NCBI GenBank assembly: GCA_958370325.1
Contig: CATXJW010000011.1
Span: forward strand, 1 to 56,126
Origin: an uncultured Collinsella sp.
Lineage (GTDB): Bacteria; Actinomycetota; Coriobacteriia; Coriobacteriales; Coriobacteriaceae
Direction of reading: 5' to 3'
DNA: 56,126 nt
The notes beneath the pieces were generated by a model. The model searched no databases and had not been told where the DNA came from. It saw only the letters and a program-made list of their open reading frames with translations. Position 1 is the stretch's first letter. Every line of letters starts with the position of its first letter. Below are positions 1 to 8,902 of the stretch, piece by piece. Position numbers and translations under genes: made by a program.

Positions 1-32
1 AAAAAGCCCAGACCACCAAGCGGTCCGGGCTT
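1..32 (-). terminator. Rho-independent terminator after tRNA-Arg
   Basis: On the minus strand an AAGCCC / GGGCTT stem, continued by GACC / GGTC, is followed by a run of five T (aaaaa at 1-5 on the plus strand). It lies directly 3' of the minus-strand tRNA and fits its terminator. Confidence 0.75.
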
Positions 33-41
33 AATAAACGA

Positions 42-118
42 TGGTGCTCCATGGCGGATTCGAACCGTCGACCTTGGGATTAGAAGTCCCCTGCTCTATC
101 CAACTGAGCTAATGGAGC
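42..118 (-). tRNA. tRNA-Arg (anticodon TCT)
   Basis: Read on the minus strand, the 77-nt sequence has a 7-bp acceptor stem (GCTCCAT / ATGGAGC), a D-arm with AGCTCAGTTGG, an anticodon loop CTTCTAA giving anticodon TCT, a T-arm GGTTCGAATCC and an encoded ACCA end. It reads AGA (and possibly AGG) arginine codons. tRNA genes are common integration sites, but no integrase or att repeat is visible beside it. Confidence 0.95.
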
Positions 119-172
119 AAATAACCGCACGCCCAAGCAAGCGCAAACCTGTCAGGCGCAAGTAATTATAAC

Positions 173-940
173 CTAGTTAAACTGCTCGCGGTACGCCTTG
201 CAGACCCCATCGACCGGGCCGTCCATGCGAAGGTCACCCTTCTCAATCCAAACTGCACGCTGGCAGATGCGCTCAACCTGCTCCATGGAGTGCGAAACGA
301 ACAGAACCGTCACGTCGCCGCTCTGGATAAAGTGCTGGATGCGGGCCTCGCACTTCTGCTGGAAGAACACATCACCGACGGACAGCGTCTCGTCAACGAT
401 CAGAATATCGGGCTCGGTAATCGTCGCGATTGCAAAGGCGATACGCGCCACCATGCCCGAGGAGAAGTTCTTAAGCGGCATATCGACAAAGTTCTGCAGC
501 TCAGCGAACTCGATAATGCCGTCAAAGTTGGCGTCGATGAACTCCTTGGTATAGCCGAGCAGGGCGCCGTTCAGATAGATGTTCTCGCGGGCGGTCAGCT
601 CGGGGTCAAAGCCGGCGCCAAGCTCAATCAGCGGCGCGATGTTACCGTGCACCTTAACGCTGCCCTCGCTAGGCTCAAGCACGCCAGCAATAATCTTGAG
701 CATCGTAGACTTGCCGGAACCATTGGTGCCGACCAGACCCACGACCTCGCCGCGATGAATATCAAACGAGATATGCTTAAGCGCCCTAAACTCCTCAAAG
801 AACAGCTCGTGCTTGGCAAGCTTAATGAAGTACTCCTTGAGGTTGGTCAGCGACTCGGACGCCATGTTAAAGATCATGGTGACGTCGTCGACCTCGACAG
901 CCAGAGGCTGCTCGCTGTAATCAACAACAGATTCAGTCAT
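173..940 (-). CDS. ABC polysaccharide exporter, ATP-binding subunit (Wzt/TagH-like)
   Basis: A 255-residue ATPase that would power export of a lipid-linked polysaccharide or teichoic acid through the permease encoded just upstream in the operon (11-bp gap). With residue 1 taken one codon upstream of the chosen start, Walker A GTNGSGKST is at about 72-80, the signature NFSSGMVARIAF near 159-170, Walker B DILIVDE near 179-185, followed by a VSHS H-loop. The ATG at 940 is preferred over the GTG at 943 because AAGGAG lies 7 bases upstream of it. It has no C-terminal carbohydrate-binding extension like long Wzt proteins, so it is of the short TagH/KpsT type. The exported polymer cannot be told from this protein. 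Confidence 0.9.
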   Translation of the reverse strand: MTESVVDYSEQPLAVEVDDVTMIFNMASESLTNLKEYFIKLAKHELFFEEFRALKHISFDIHRGEVVGLVGTNGSGKSTMLKIIAGVLEPSEGSVKVHGNIAPLIELGAGFDPELTARENIYLNGALLGYTKEFIDANFDGIIEFAELQNFVDMPLKNFSSGMVARIAFAIATITEPDILIVDETLSVGDVFFQQKCEARIQHFIQSGDVTVLFVSHSMEQVERICQRAVWIEKGDLRMDGPVDGVCKAYREQFN

Positions 941-951
941 CACAGCACTCC

Positions 952-1797
952 TTAGATGTAGAGAATAAATTTGCGCTCGGACTTATGGAACACGGTATAG
1001 CCAATAATAAGCGCAAGAACCGCCCAGGCAACGCACATACCAAACGTCATGAGCGAGGGCGTAGTCTGGAACAGAAAGATATCGCGCATAAACTGCAGGT
1101 AGTTGAACATGGGGTTCGCATACATCAAGATACGCACGAGATGCGGCATTTGCGCAATATAGTCAGTCGTCCAGAAGATGGGCGTAATGTAAGTCCACGC
1201 CGTAATGACGACGCTCCATAGATGCATAACGTCGCGGAAAAAGACCGTAAGAGCAGAGAGCATCATGCCCAGGCCCATGCAGAAGCACATAAGCAGCAGC
1301 AGGCAAACCGGCAGCAGAATGAGGTGCCAAGAAGGCATAACGCGGAACCACAGCATGACGATGGCGACGGCGACCAGCGAGAAGGCAAAGTTGACCAGCG
1401 AGAAGAGCACCTTCTGTACCGGGAAGACCCAGCGGTGCACCTTAACCTTCTTGAGCAGAGGGGCAGCGCCCACGATAGACGTCAGGGCCTGGTTCGTAGA
1501 CTCGGACATGACGGCAAAGGTAATGTTACCCACGATCAAGTACAGCGGGTACATCTCGGGCGTCATTGAGCCATTGCGGCCCTGGCCAAAAATCGTCGAG
1601 AACACGATGGCCATGACGATCATCATCAGCAACGGATTGAGCACCGACCATGCGACACCCAGAACGCTACGGCGATACTTGATCTTAAAATCCTTGGTAA
1701 CCAGCTGACGAAGGATAAACGCATCCTTCTCAAATTCGTTCTTAGCAAACGTCGCAGGCAGACTGCGAGTTTCTTGTTGCTTTGTCTGATCCGACAC
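952..1797 (-). CDS. ABC polysaccharide exporter, permease (Wzm/TagG-like)
   Basis: A 281-residue integral membrane protein of the ABC-2 type. An amphipathic N-terminus contains FKIKYRRSVLGVAWSVLNP, the typical entry to TM1 in Wzm/TagG/KpsM permeases, followed by about six hydrophobic segments. The open frame extends to an ATG at 1860, but a GTG at 1797 has AAGGAG eight bases upstream and is the better start. It pairs with the downstream ATPase. A Wzx-like flippase is encoded 19 kb away, so the region may export two different polymers or use different exporters at successive steps. Confidence 0.9.
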   Translation of the reverse strand: MSDQTKQQETRSLPATFAKNEFEKDAFILRQLVTKDFKIKYRRSVLGVAWSVLNPLLMMIVMAIVFSTIFGQGRNGSMTPEMYPLYLIVGNITFAVMSESTNQALTSIVGAAPLLKKVKVHRWVFPVQKVLFSLVNFAFSLVAVAIVMLWFRVMPSWHLILLPVCLLLLMCFCMGLGMMLSALTVFFRDVMHLWSVVITAWTYITPIFWTTDYIAQMPHLVRILMYANPMFNYLQFMRDIFLFQTTPSLMTFGMCVAWAVLALIIGYTVFHKSERKFILYI

Positions 1798-1957
1798 GGA
1801 TGCAACTCCTTTACTCGTAATCGTTGACAAACGAACAGTATAGACCCGACGGCCATGCAAACGATTCGCGCAACAAAACTGGAGAACTAACCCACATCTT
1901 AGGATGCCAAGCCCAAACGGCTATACTTTCAGGGATTGAATGTATAAGGAGCATTGA

Positions 1958-2929
1958 GTGAATTCTGAATCCATCGCCGTCATCATCCCTTGCTACAACG
2001 AAGCCCTCACGATCGGCAAAGTCATCGACGACTTTCACCGCGAGCTTCCGCAAGCGACGGTCTATGTCTATGACAACAACTCGTCGGACGATACTTCACG
2101 CATCGCCACCGAGCACGGCGCCACGGTCCGCTTTGAGCCCCGTCAGGGAAAGGGCAACGTGTGCCGCCAGATGTTTCGCGATATCGACGCCGATTGCTAC
2201 CTGATGGTCGACGGCGACGACACCTATCCCGCCGAGGCTGCCAAAGCCCTCTGCGAGCCCATCCTTAACGGCACGGCCGACATGACCGTAGGCGACCGCC
2301 TTTCCAACGGCACCTACGCCGAGGAGAACAAGCGTGCCTTCCACGGCTTTGGCAACAATCTGGTCCGCGCCATGATCAAGTGGATCTATGGCTACAGCTT
2401 CGATGACGTCATGACCGGCTACCGCGCCATGAGCCGCCCGTTCGTCAAAACCTTCCCCGTGCTTTCCGAGGGCTTCCAGATCGAAACCGAGCTCTCGATC
2501 CACGCCGTCGACCACCGCTGGCGCATCAAAGATGTGCCCATCGAGTACCGCGACCGTCCGGAAGGCTCCGAGTCCAAGCTCAATACCGTCAGCGACGGCA
2601 TTAAAGTCGTTGCGATGATCGGCACGCTGTTCAAGGACTACCGCCCGCTGAAGTTTTTCAGCCTCGTCGCGCTTCTGTTTGCGGTGATCGGCCTCGTCCT
2701 GGGCATGCCCATCGTTGTCGAGTATTTCCAGACCGGCCTCGTTCCGCGCTTCCCCACCGCCATGCTTGCTGCATCGTTTATGTTCCTGTGCGGCCTGAGC
2801 CTTGCGACCGGATTCATCCTGGATTCCGTGGCAAAGGTCGAAAAAAAGCAGTGGGAGGTCAACGTGTACAGCAAATACGCCTACGACGACCAGCTCGGCC
2901 ACCCCACTTCCAAGCCAAGCGAGAGGTAA
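1958..2929 (+). CDS. membrane-anchored GT2 glycosyltransferase (DPM1-like)
   Basis: A 323-residue GT-A enzyme beginning IAVIIPCYNEALTIGKVIDD, with the metal-binding pattern MVDGDDTYP near residue 90 and two C-terminal hydrophobic segments at about 232-300. This is the layout of polyprenyl-phosphate sugar transferases. GTG start at 1958 with AAGGA six bases upstream. It is the first gene of a tight plus-strand trio (6-bp gap to the next GT2, then overlap with a YfhO-like gene), divergent from the ABC exporter. The likely role is to load a sugar onto undecaprenyl phosphate at the inner membrane face; donor sugar unknown. Confidence 0.88.
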   Translation: MNSESIAVIIPCYNEALTIGKVIDDFHRELPQATVYVYDNNSSDDTSRIATEHGATVRFEPRQGKGNVCRQMFRDIDADCYLMVDGDDTYPAEAAKALCEPILNGTADMTVGDRLSNGTYAEENKRAFHGFGNNLVRAMIKWIYGYSFDDVMTGYRAMSRPFVKTFPVLSEGFQIETELSIHAVDHRWRIKDVPIEYRDRPEGSESKLNTVSDGIKVVAMIGTLFKDYRPLKFFSLVALLFAVIGLVLGMPIVVEYFQTGLVPRFPTAMLAASFMFLCGLSLATGFILDSVAKVEKKQWEVNVYSKYAYDDQLGHPTSKPSER

Positions 2930-2935
2930 ACCACC

Positions 2936-3904
2936 ATGCCGCTCATCTCCATCGTCGTGCCGTGCTACAACGAGCAGGAATCACTTCCGATCTTTCTCAA
3001 AGAGCTCGATGGCGTCGTTCGCATCATGACCCAGCAAGACCCCGGCATTTCCTTTGAGACAGTCCTCATCGACGATGGCTCGGCAGACAAAACGCTCGCC
3101 GTCATGAAGCCAGAAGCCGCGGCGGCGCATCCATACGCCATCCGCTGGCACTCTTTCTCGCGCAACTTTGGCAAGGAGGCGGCACTACTCGCCGGACTCC
3201 AGCACGCAAAGGGCGACTATGTCGCCACCATGGATGCCGACATGCAGGACCCGCCCTCGCTCCTGCCGCAGATGTACGAGATCTTGCAGACCGAAGACTA
3301 CGACAACGTCGCCACGCGTAGGACCACCCGCGAAGGCGAGCCTCCCATCAGGTCGTTCTGTGCCCGTATGTTCTACAAGATCATCAACCGCATTTCCAAG
3401 GCCGACATCGTCGACGGAGCACGCGATTTTAGGCTTATGAAGCGAACTATGGTCAACGCCATCATCTCCATGGGCGAATACAACCGATTCTCCAAGGGCA
3501 TTTACGGCTGGGTGGGCTTCAAAACCAAATGGCTCCCCTACGTAAACGTCAACCGCGTGGCCGGCGAGACCAAATGGAGCTTTTGGTCGCTGCTCCTCTA
3601 TTCCATCGACGGCATCGTCGCGTTTTCCACGGCGCCGCTCTCCCTCGCCGCCCTCACGGGTATCGTCTTCTGTCTCATCGCTATTCTGGGATTCGTCGTC
3701 ATCCTAGTAAAGACGCTTGTTTGGGGCGACCCCGTCGGCGGATGGCCGTCGCTCGCCTGCCTCATAACGCTGTTTGGCGGCATGCAGCTCCTGTGCCTGG
3801 GAATCATAGGTGAATACTTGGCAAAAGCCTACTTGGAAACCAAGCGACGTCCCATCTATATCATTCGAGAATCCAATGAGGAATCCGATGACACGGCCCA
3901 ATAA
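2936..3904 (+). CDS. GtrB/CsbB-like polyprenyl-phosphate glycosyltransferase
   Basis: A 322-residue GT2 enzyme with SIVVPCYNEQESLPIF at the N-terminus, MDADMQDPP (DxD region) near residue 100, the RDFRLM motif typical of GtrB/ArnC enzymes, and two C-terminal transmembrane helices ending in a positively charged tail (KAYLETKRRPIY). Family members transfer a hexose from a nucleotide donor to undecaprenyl phosphate. In Bacillus the CsbB-YfhO pair decorates lipoteichoic acid. Here a YfhO-like gene overlaps its 3' end, so the same division of labour is inferred. Confidence 0.9.
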   Translation: MPLISIVVPCYNEQESLPIFLKELDGVVRIMTQQDPGISFETVLIDDGSADKTLAVMKPEAAAAHPYAIRWHSFSRNFGKEAALLAGLQHAKGDYVATMDADMQDPPSLLPQMYEILQTEDYDNVATRRTTREGEPPIRSFCARMFYKIINRISKADIVDGARDFRLMKRTMVNAIISMGEYNRFSKGIYGWVGFKTKWLPYVNVNRVAGETKWSFWSLLLYSIDGIVAFSTAPLSLAALTGIVFCLIAILGFVVILVKTLVWGDPVGGWPSLACLITLFGGMQLLCLGIIGEYLAKAYLETKRRPIYIIRESNEESDDTAQ

Positions 3905-6299
3905 CAGCACGCTCAAGAATGTGGCGTTCTACGCCGCCTGCTTCACATTTTCCGTCGCACTCTTTGTCGCACTTGCAGCGGCAGGGCATGTCTACCCCTT
4001 TGGCGACAACTCGTTTCTCACCAACGATCTCAAATACCAATACATCGACTTCTTTGCTTGGTTCCGGCGCGTCCTTTTAGGCGAGGCAAGCCTTCGCTAT
4101 TCCTTCTCGCAAGGACTCGGCATGAACACGTGGGGGCTCTATAGCTACTATCTCGCCAGCCCCTTCAACCTGCTCTGCGTGCTGTTTCCCACAGACAAGC
4201 TGACGCTCTTCGTATTTGCCATAACCGCACTCAAACTGGGCTGCATCCACATCAGTAGCGCTTGGTATGTGCAAAAGCGCTTTGACCTGTCCAAGCCCGC
4301 CGCATTCTTGCTATCCCTCTCGTTCACGTTTTGCAGCTGGACCATCAGCAACCTGCGCAACCCACTCTGGATTGATTGCCTCATCCTGCTGCCCATCTGC
4401 GCCTACGGATGCCACGAGCTCATCCACAAGCGGCGCATGATCCGCCTCGTCATCGCAACGGCGCTCAATGTCATGTTCTGCTGGTATACGGCCTACATCA
4501 GCATCCTGTTCCTCTGCATCTTCGTATTGGTCGAATTTATCGATTATGTTACAGAAGAAGGATTTAGCTGGAAACTCATGCTCGATCGGGCCCTGCGATT
4601 CGCCGGGGCTATCGCGCTTGGACTACTTCTGTCCGCCTGGACCTTTTTGCCGACCATCCTTGCCATGTCCAAGGGCGGTCCCGTTCTGGCACTCGGCCCC
4701 CTACTTAAAACCACCCTCAAGTCGCTCATTAGGGGCTTTCTTCCCTGCATGTGGGTAAACAACGAAAGCACCCCGCAGTTCTATTGCGGCATCATCATGA
4801 TGCTGCTTGCGGTGAGCCTGCTGGTTAACCGCACGGTTTCAATCAAGACACGTATCGCAACACTCGTCGTCACGATAACCCTGGTCGCAAGCTCCGTTTT
4901 AAGCCCGCTCGAGTACATCTGGTGCGGCATGCGCGTTCCTAACGGCTTCTACTCGCGCACGGCCTTTTTGCTTAGCTTCTTTGCGCTGTGGGCTGCAGGA
5001 TACGCGTTGCAGAAACTCAATGAGCAGCCAACATTACGTCGAGCCCATCGTCCGGCCATCATCATGCCGCTCCTGGCACTCACGGCAATTGAACTATTTG
5101 CCAACGCCCATGTTATGTGGAACCAGCTGTACACAGGCTATTCCGAAGAAACCAACAGCGCCTATGTCGCCACCGCAACCAACACGATCACAGCCATTCA
5201 AGGCCAGGATTCGGCGTCGTTCTACCGCATTGACCGCACGACCACGCGCGCCGATAGCGCTGCCCTCAACGAAGGCCTAGCGCTTGGGTACAACCAGCTG
5301 TCTTCGTATTCGTCTGCCAACAACCCGCAGGCCATCGCACTGCTCAACTCCCTTGGATACAGCAGCGTCGGCGAATTCTCGACCCGTTATGCCGAACCCA
5401 TTCTCGCCGTCGATGCCCTACTGGGAGTCAAGTATGCCATTCCTGAAAACGCGCCTGCGGGATACGTTTTAGCCAAGACGAATAAGGCCGACTCCACAAG
5501 CGCGGTATTCGAGAACCCCTATGCGCTCAGCATTGGCGTGGCAGCCTCAAGCGATATCCAAAACAGCACGCTGAAGAGCGAGAACCCTTTCGAAAAGCAG
5601 AACAACCTCTACAGCATAATCCTAGGCCGCGAGGTCGAGCTTTATACCAAGATCGACGACACGAGCACGGAGAATAGCGATGGCTTAAAGCAATGGAGCG
5701 TTACTGTACCGGCAGGCTCCATCGGGTATCTCTACATCAACAAAGACGCGACCGCCGGCAGTTATTGGCCCGTCACCCTTACCATCGACCAGCGAACGAT
5801 CGGAAACGAGGCCTGGAGATTCGACAATAATATCCGCCAGATTGCGGATGCATCGGACGCCCCGAGCCAGCATACGGTGTCAATCGGAGTCGCAGAGGGC
5901 TATACAGACATGCCCCAAGACAATGAGCCGGTCTTTTACGCCCTCAATCTGGACGTTTTCAAACGGGTCATTAACGAGCTTAAGACGAGCGAGTTTATTC
6001 CGACGGTTTTTGAGGACGGAAGGATCGAAGGCGAGTATACCGCCAAGGATGATGGCAACCTGCTGCTGAGCGTTCCGTACGATGAGGGCTGGACAGCAAC
6101 GATTAACGGAGCCGCCGCAGAACTGGCGCCCGCCGCCGATAAAGGCTTGTCATGCTTGAGCGTGCGGAAAGGCACGAACAAGATCGTGATGAGCTATAGA
6201 ACCCCGGGCGCATTTGCGGGGCTTGCGATGAGTTTGGCAACCGCCATTGCCCTTGTTACGGCGGGGCTATTCGCCATAAACAAGAAAAGCCGCCGTTAA
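3888..6299 (+). CDS. YfhO-family GT-C membrane glycosyltransferase
   Basis: An 803-residue polytopic membrane protein. After TM1 the first extracytoplasmic loop carries FGDNSFLTNDLKYQY, the acidic loop pattern expected of GT-C transferases. About eleven to twelve hydrophobic segments precede a large extracytoplasmic region (about 480-780), and a last TM sits near the C-terminus. The frame is open from 3810, but ATG 3888 has AGGA at good spacing and overlaps the 3' end of the GtrB-like gene by 17 bases, indicating coupling. It would take the sugar from the polyprenyl phosphate made by its neighbours and add it to an extracellular polymer. Acceptor unknown. Confidence 0.87.
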   Translation: MTRPNNSTLKNVAFYAACFTFSVALFVALAAAGHVYPFGDNSFLTNDLKYQYIDFFAWFRRVLLGEASLRYSFSQGLGMNTWGLYSYYLASPFNLLCVLFPTDKLTLFVFAITALKLGCIHISSAWYVQKRFDLSKPAAFLLSLSFTFCSWTISNLRNPLWIDCLILLPICAYGCHELIHKRRMIRLVIATALNVMFCWYTAYISILFLCIFVLVEFIDYVTEEGFSWKLMLDRALRFAGAIALGLLLSAWTFLPTILAMSKGGPVLALGPLLKTTLKSLIRGFLPCMWVNNESTPQFYCGIIMMLLAVSLLVNRTVSIKTRIATLVVTITLVASSVLSPLEYIWCGMRVPNGFYSRTAFLLSFFALWAAGYALQKLNEQPTLRRAHRPAIIMPLLALTAIELFANAHVMWNQLYTGYSEETNSAYVATATNTITAIQGQDSASFYRIDRTTTRADSAALNEGLALGYNQLSSYSSANNPQAIALLNSLGYSSVGEFSTRYAEPILAVDALLGVKYAIPENAPAGYVLAKTNKADSTSAVFENPYALSIGVAASSDIQNSTLKSENPFEKQNNLYSIILGREVELYTKIDDTSTENSDGLKQWSVTVPAGSIGYLYINKDATAGSYWPVTLTIDQRTIGNEAWRFDNNIRQIADASDAPSQHTVSIGVAEGYTDMPQDNEPVFYALNLDVFKRVINELKTSEFIPTVFEDGRIEGEYTAKDDGNLLLSVPYDEGWTATINGAAAELAPAADKGLSCLSVRKGTNKIVMSYRTPGAFAGLAMSLATAIALVTAGLFAINKKSRR

Positions 6300-6313
6300 G
6301 AACGGCGGCTTTT
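6285..6313. terminator. bidirectional terminator between convergent operons
   Basis: AAAAGCCGCCGTT and AACGGCGGCTTTT form a perfect stem with a 3-nt loop that includes the end of the YfhO stop codon. A-tract and T-tract on either side let it serve both the plus-strand trio and the minus-strand rml genes. Confidence 0.88.
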
Positions 6314-6338
6314 GCTCTCGTCAATTCAATAACAGCGG

Positions 6339-7793
6339 CTAGAGCGTCTTAAGGTACTCCCCCAGCTCTTCCTCCCAGTCGGGCATGTGGAAGCCCGCAG
6401 CCTCGAGCCTGGACAGGTCGAGCGCGGAGTGGGCCGGGCGCGGGGCGACGGGGCCGGAGCCATTCGCGTAGTAGTCGGCGGTGCTGACCGGCACGACTTT
6501 GTCGCCGTTGCCGTTGGCGGCCTCGAAGACGGCGCGGGCGATGTCGGCCCAGGACTTCACCGCGCCGGAGCCGGTGCAGTCGTAGGTGCCGTAGGGCGCG
6601 TGCGTCCCCAGCACGTGGAAGATGGCCTCGGCCATGTCGCGCGTGAAGGTCAGGCGGCCCAGCTGATCGTCGACCACGGTGACCTGCTCCAGCTTGTCCT
6701 CGGGGTCGGCGACGCGGTCGGACAGACCCTTCATCGTCTTGACGAAGTTGTGCCCCTCGCCGATGACCCAGCTGGAGCGCATGATGTAGTGGCGCGGGCA
6801 CCCGGCCACGGCGATGTCGCCGGCGGCCTTGGTCTGGCCGTAGACGGACAGCGGGCTGAGGGGCTCCTCCTCGGTATGCACCTCCTCGGTGCCATCGAAG
6901 ACGTAGTCGGAGGACACGTGGACGAGCGTGATGCCGTGCCCGGCGCAGGTGCGGGCGAGCAGCGCGGGCCCCGTCGCGTTGGCCTTCCAGGCGGCCACGC
7001 GGCCCTCGGGGGTCTCGGCCCGGTCGACAGCCGTGTAGGCGCCGCAGTTGATCACGGTGCCGTAGAGCGACCAGTCGTACTGTGCGTAGGCGTCCGGGTC
7101 GGACATGTCGAAGGTGTCGATGTCGCAGAAGTCGAAGTCCTTGGCGACGCCGCGCTCCTCGGCCAGCGCGCGGACCGCGCGTCCCAGCTGGCCGTTGCAG
7201 CCGGTGACGAGGGTCCTCCTGGGCGCCATGGGGACGACGTCCCTGAGCATCGGGTGGTTCAGGTCGGCCTCGGAGACGGTGGCCTGATCCAGCGGGATCG
7301 GCCACTCGATGGCGAGCTCGGGGTCGGCGAGGTTCACGAAGGTGTAGGTCCTCTTCAGCTCCAGCGACCAGTGGGCGTCCACCAGGTAGGTGTAGGCGGT
7401 GCCGTCCTCCAGGGCCTGGAAGGAGTTGCCCACGCCGCGCGGGACGTAGATGGCCCTGGACGGATCCAGGGTGCAGGTGAACACCTTCCCGTAGGTCTCG
7501 CTGCCCTCGCGCAGGTCCACCCACGCGCCGAAGACGCTGCCGCGGGCGACGGAGATGAACTTGTCCCAGGGCTCGGCGTGGATGCCGCGGGTGACGCCCC
7601 TCCTGTCGTTGTAGGAGACGTTGTTCTGGACGACGCGGAGGTCGGGGATGCCAAGGGCGGTCATCTTGGCGCGCTGCCAGTTCTCCTTGAACCAGCCGCG
7701 CGAGTCGCCGTGGACGGCGAGGTCGACGACCTTCAGGCCCTCGATGCCGGTCTCGGTGACCTTCAGGTCCTTCTCGAATGCGATGTCTGCCAT
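6339..7793 (-). CDS. rmlCD: RmlC-RmlD fusion: dTDP-4-keto-rhamnose epimerase/reductase
   Basis: A 484-residue bifunctional enzyme for the last two steps of dTDP-L-rhamnose synthesis. Residues 1-190 are an RmlC cupin (RGIHAEPWDKF with the expected His, then YVPRGVGNSFQ). Residues 192-484 are an RmlD SDR reductase (nucleotide-binding GCNGQLG at 198-204, HVSSDYVFDG, YGQTK as the YxxxK pair). The two are usually separate proteins; the fusion is known in some actinobacteria. It starts 14 bp after rmlB with a strong GGAGGGG ribosome-binding site. GC is far higher than in the neighbouring accessory genes. Confidence 0.95.
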   Translation of the reverse strand: MADIAFEKDLKVTETGIEGLKVVDLAVHGDSRGWFKENWQRAKMTALGIPDLRVVQNNVSYNDRRGVTRGIHAEPWDKFISVARGSVFGAWVDLREGSETYGKVFTCTLDPSRAIYVPRGVGNSFQALEDGTAYTYLVDAHWSLELKRTYTFVNLADPELAIEWPIPLDQATVSEADLNHPMLRDVVPMAPRRTLVTGCNGQLGRAVRALAEERGVAKDFDFCDIDTFDMSDPDAYAQYDWSLYGTVINCGAYTAVDRAETPEGRVAAWKANATGPALLARTCAGHGITLVHVSSDYVFDGTEEVHTEEEPLSPLSVYGQTKAAGDIAVAGCPRHYIMRSSWVIGEGHNFVKTMKGLSDRVADPEDKLEQVTVVDDQLGRLTFTRDMAEAIFHVLGTHAPYGTYDCTGSGAVKSWADIARAVFEAANGNGDKVVPVSTADYYANGSGPVAPRPAHSALDLSRLEAAGFHMPDWEEELGEYLKTL

Positions 7794-7807
7794 CTAGCTC
7801 TCCCCTC

Positions 7808-8827
7808 CTACTGGCCCTGTGCGCGGTAACGGGCCTCGGTGGCCTCCTTGGCCGGGCGCCACCAGGACTCGTTCTCGACGTACCAGTCGATGGTGGCCTT
7901 GAGCCCCTCGGCGAAGTCGGTGTGCGCCGGCCTCCAGCCGAGCTCGCGCTGGAGCTTGGTGGAGTCGATGGCGTAGCGGCGGTCGTGGCCGGGGCGGTCG
8001 GCGACCCAGTCGAAGTCCTCGGGGTCGCGCCCCATCGCCTCGAGGATCATGCGGAGCACGGTGATGTTGTTCTTCTCCCCATTGGCGCCGATGAGGTAGG
8101 TCTCCCCCGTGCGGCCCTTGGTGAGGATGTCCCAGACGGCCGAGGAGTGGTCCTCGGTGTGGATCCAGTCGCGGACGTTCTCGCCGCGGCCGTAGAGCTT
8201 GGGGCGGACGCCGTCGACGATGTTCGTGATCTGCCTGGGGATGAACTTCTCCACGTGCTGGTAGGGGCCGTAGTTGTTGGAGCAGTTGGAGATCGTGGCG
8301 CGCAAGCCGTAGGTGCGGGTCCAGGCGCGCACGAGCATGTCGGAGGACGCCTTGGTGGAGCTGTACGGGGAGCTCGGATGGTACGGAGTCTCCTCGGTGA
8401 ACTTGGCCGGGTCGTCGAGCGCCAGGTCGCCGTAGACCTCGTCGGTGGAGACGTGGTGGTAGCGGATGCCGTACTTCCTCACGGCCTCCAGCAGGCGGAA
8501 GGTGCCCTCCACGTTGGTGCGCAGGAACGGCTCCGGGTCGGCGATGGAGTTGTCGTTGTGGCTCTCGGCGGCGTAGTGCACGATCGCGTCGTGGCCCGGT
8601 ACCAGCCTGTCGAGCAGCTCCGCGTCGCAGATGTCGCCGACGACGAGCTCCACGCGGTCCGCCGGCAGGCCCGCGATGTTCTCGGGGTTGCCGGCGTAGG
8701 TCAGCTTGTCCAGGACGGTGACGTGGACGTCGGGGTGGTTGTTCACCACGTAATGGACGAAGTTGCTGCCGATGAAGCCGCAGCCGCCCGTGACGATGAT
8801 GTTCTTCGGTTCGAAAAACCCAGACAT
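7808..8827 (-). CDS. rmlB: dTDP-glucose 4,6-dehydratase RmlB
   Basis: A 339-residue extended SDR enzyme that converts dTDP-glucose to dTDP-4-keto-6-deoxyglucose. NAD-binding TGGCGFIGSNF is at 13-23, HVSTDEVYGD holds the catalytic Thr-Asp-Glu, and YSSTK is the YxxxK pair. The frame is open to a GTG at 8890, but the family begins close to the Rossmann strand, so ATG 8827 is chosen although its ribosome-binding site is weak (GGAT). It is followed by rmlCD. Upstream lies a foreign low-GC two-gene cassette that separates it from rmlA, and transcription may now come from within that cassette. Confidence 0.93.
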   Translation of the reverse strand: MSGFFEPKNIIVTGGCGFIGSNFVHYVVNNHPDVHVTVLDKLTYAGNPENIAGLPADRVELVVGDICDAELLDRLVPGHDAIVHYAAESHNDNSIADPEPFLRTNVEGTFRLLEAVRKYGIRYHHVSTDEVYGDLALDDPAKFTEETPYHPSSPYSSTKASSDMLVRAWTRTYGLRATISNCSNNYGPYQHVEKFIPRQITNIVDGVRPKLYGRGENVRDWIHTEDHSSAVWDILTKGRTGETYLIGANGEKNNITVLRMILEAMGRDPEDFDWVADRPGHDRRYAIDSTKLQRELGWRPAHTDFAEGLKATIDWYVENESWWRPAKEATEARYRAQGQ

Positions 8828-8902
8828 AAAAATCCAATCTGAAGCAAGTACAGCTTCTTTAGTATGCCGCAGGAAGTGACGCCGCGACACTATTCAACAA
8901 AA

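Noticed and set aside
6387..7829. 480-codon plus-strand frame over the rmlCD gene
   Set aside because: Antisense shadow of a GC-rich gene; no ribosome-binding site and a low-complexity Val/Gly/Ala protein.
7778..8842. Long frames on both strands over rmlB
   Set aside because: High GC leaves alternative frames open; only the minus-strand frame has dehydratase motifs.
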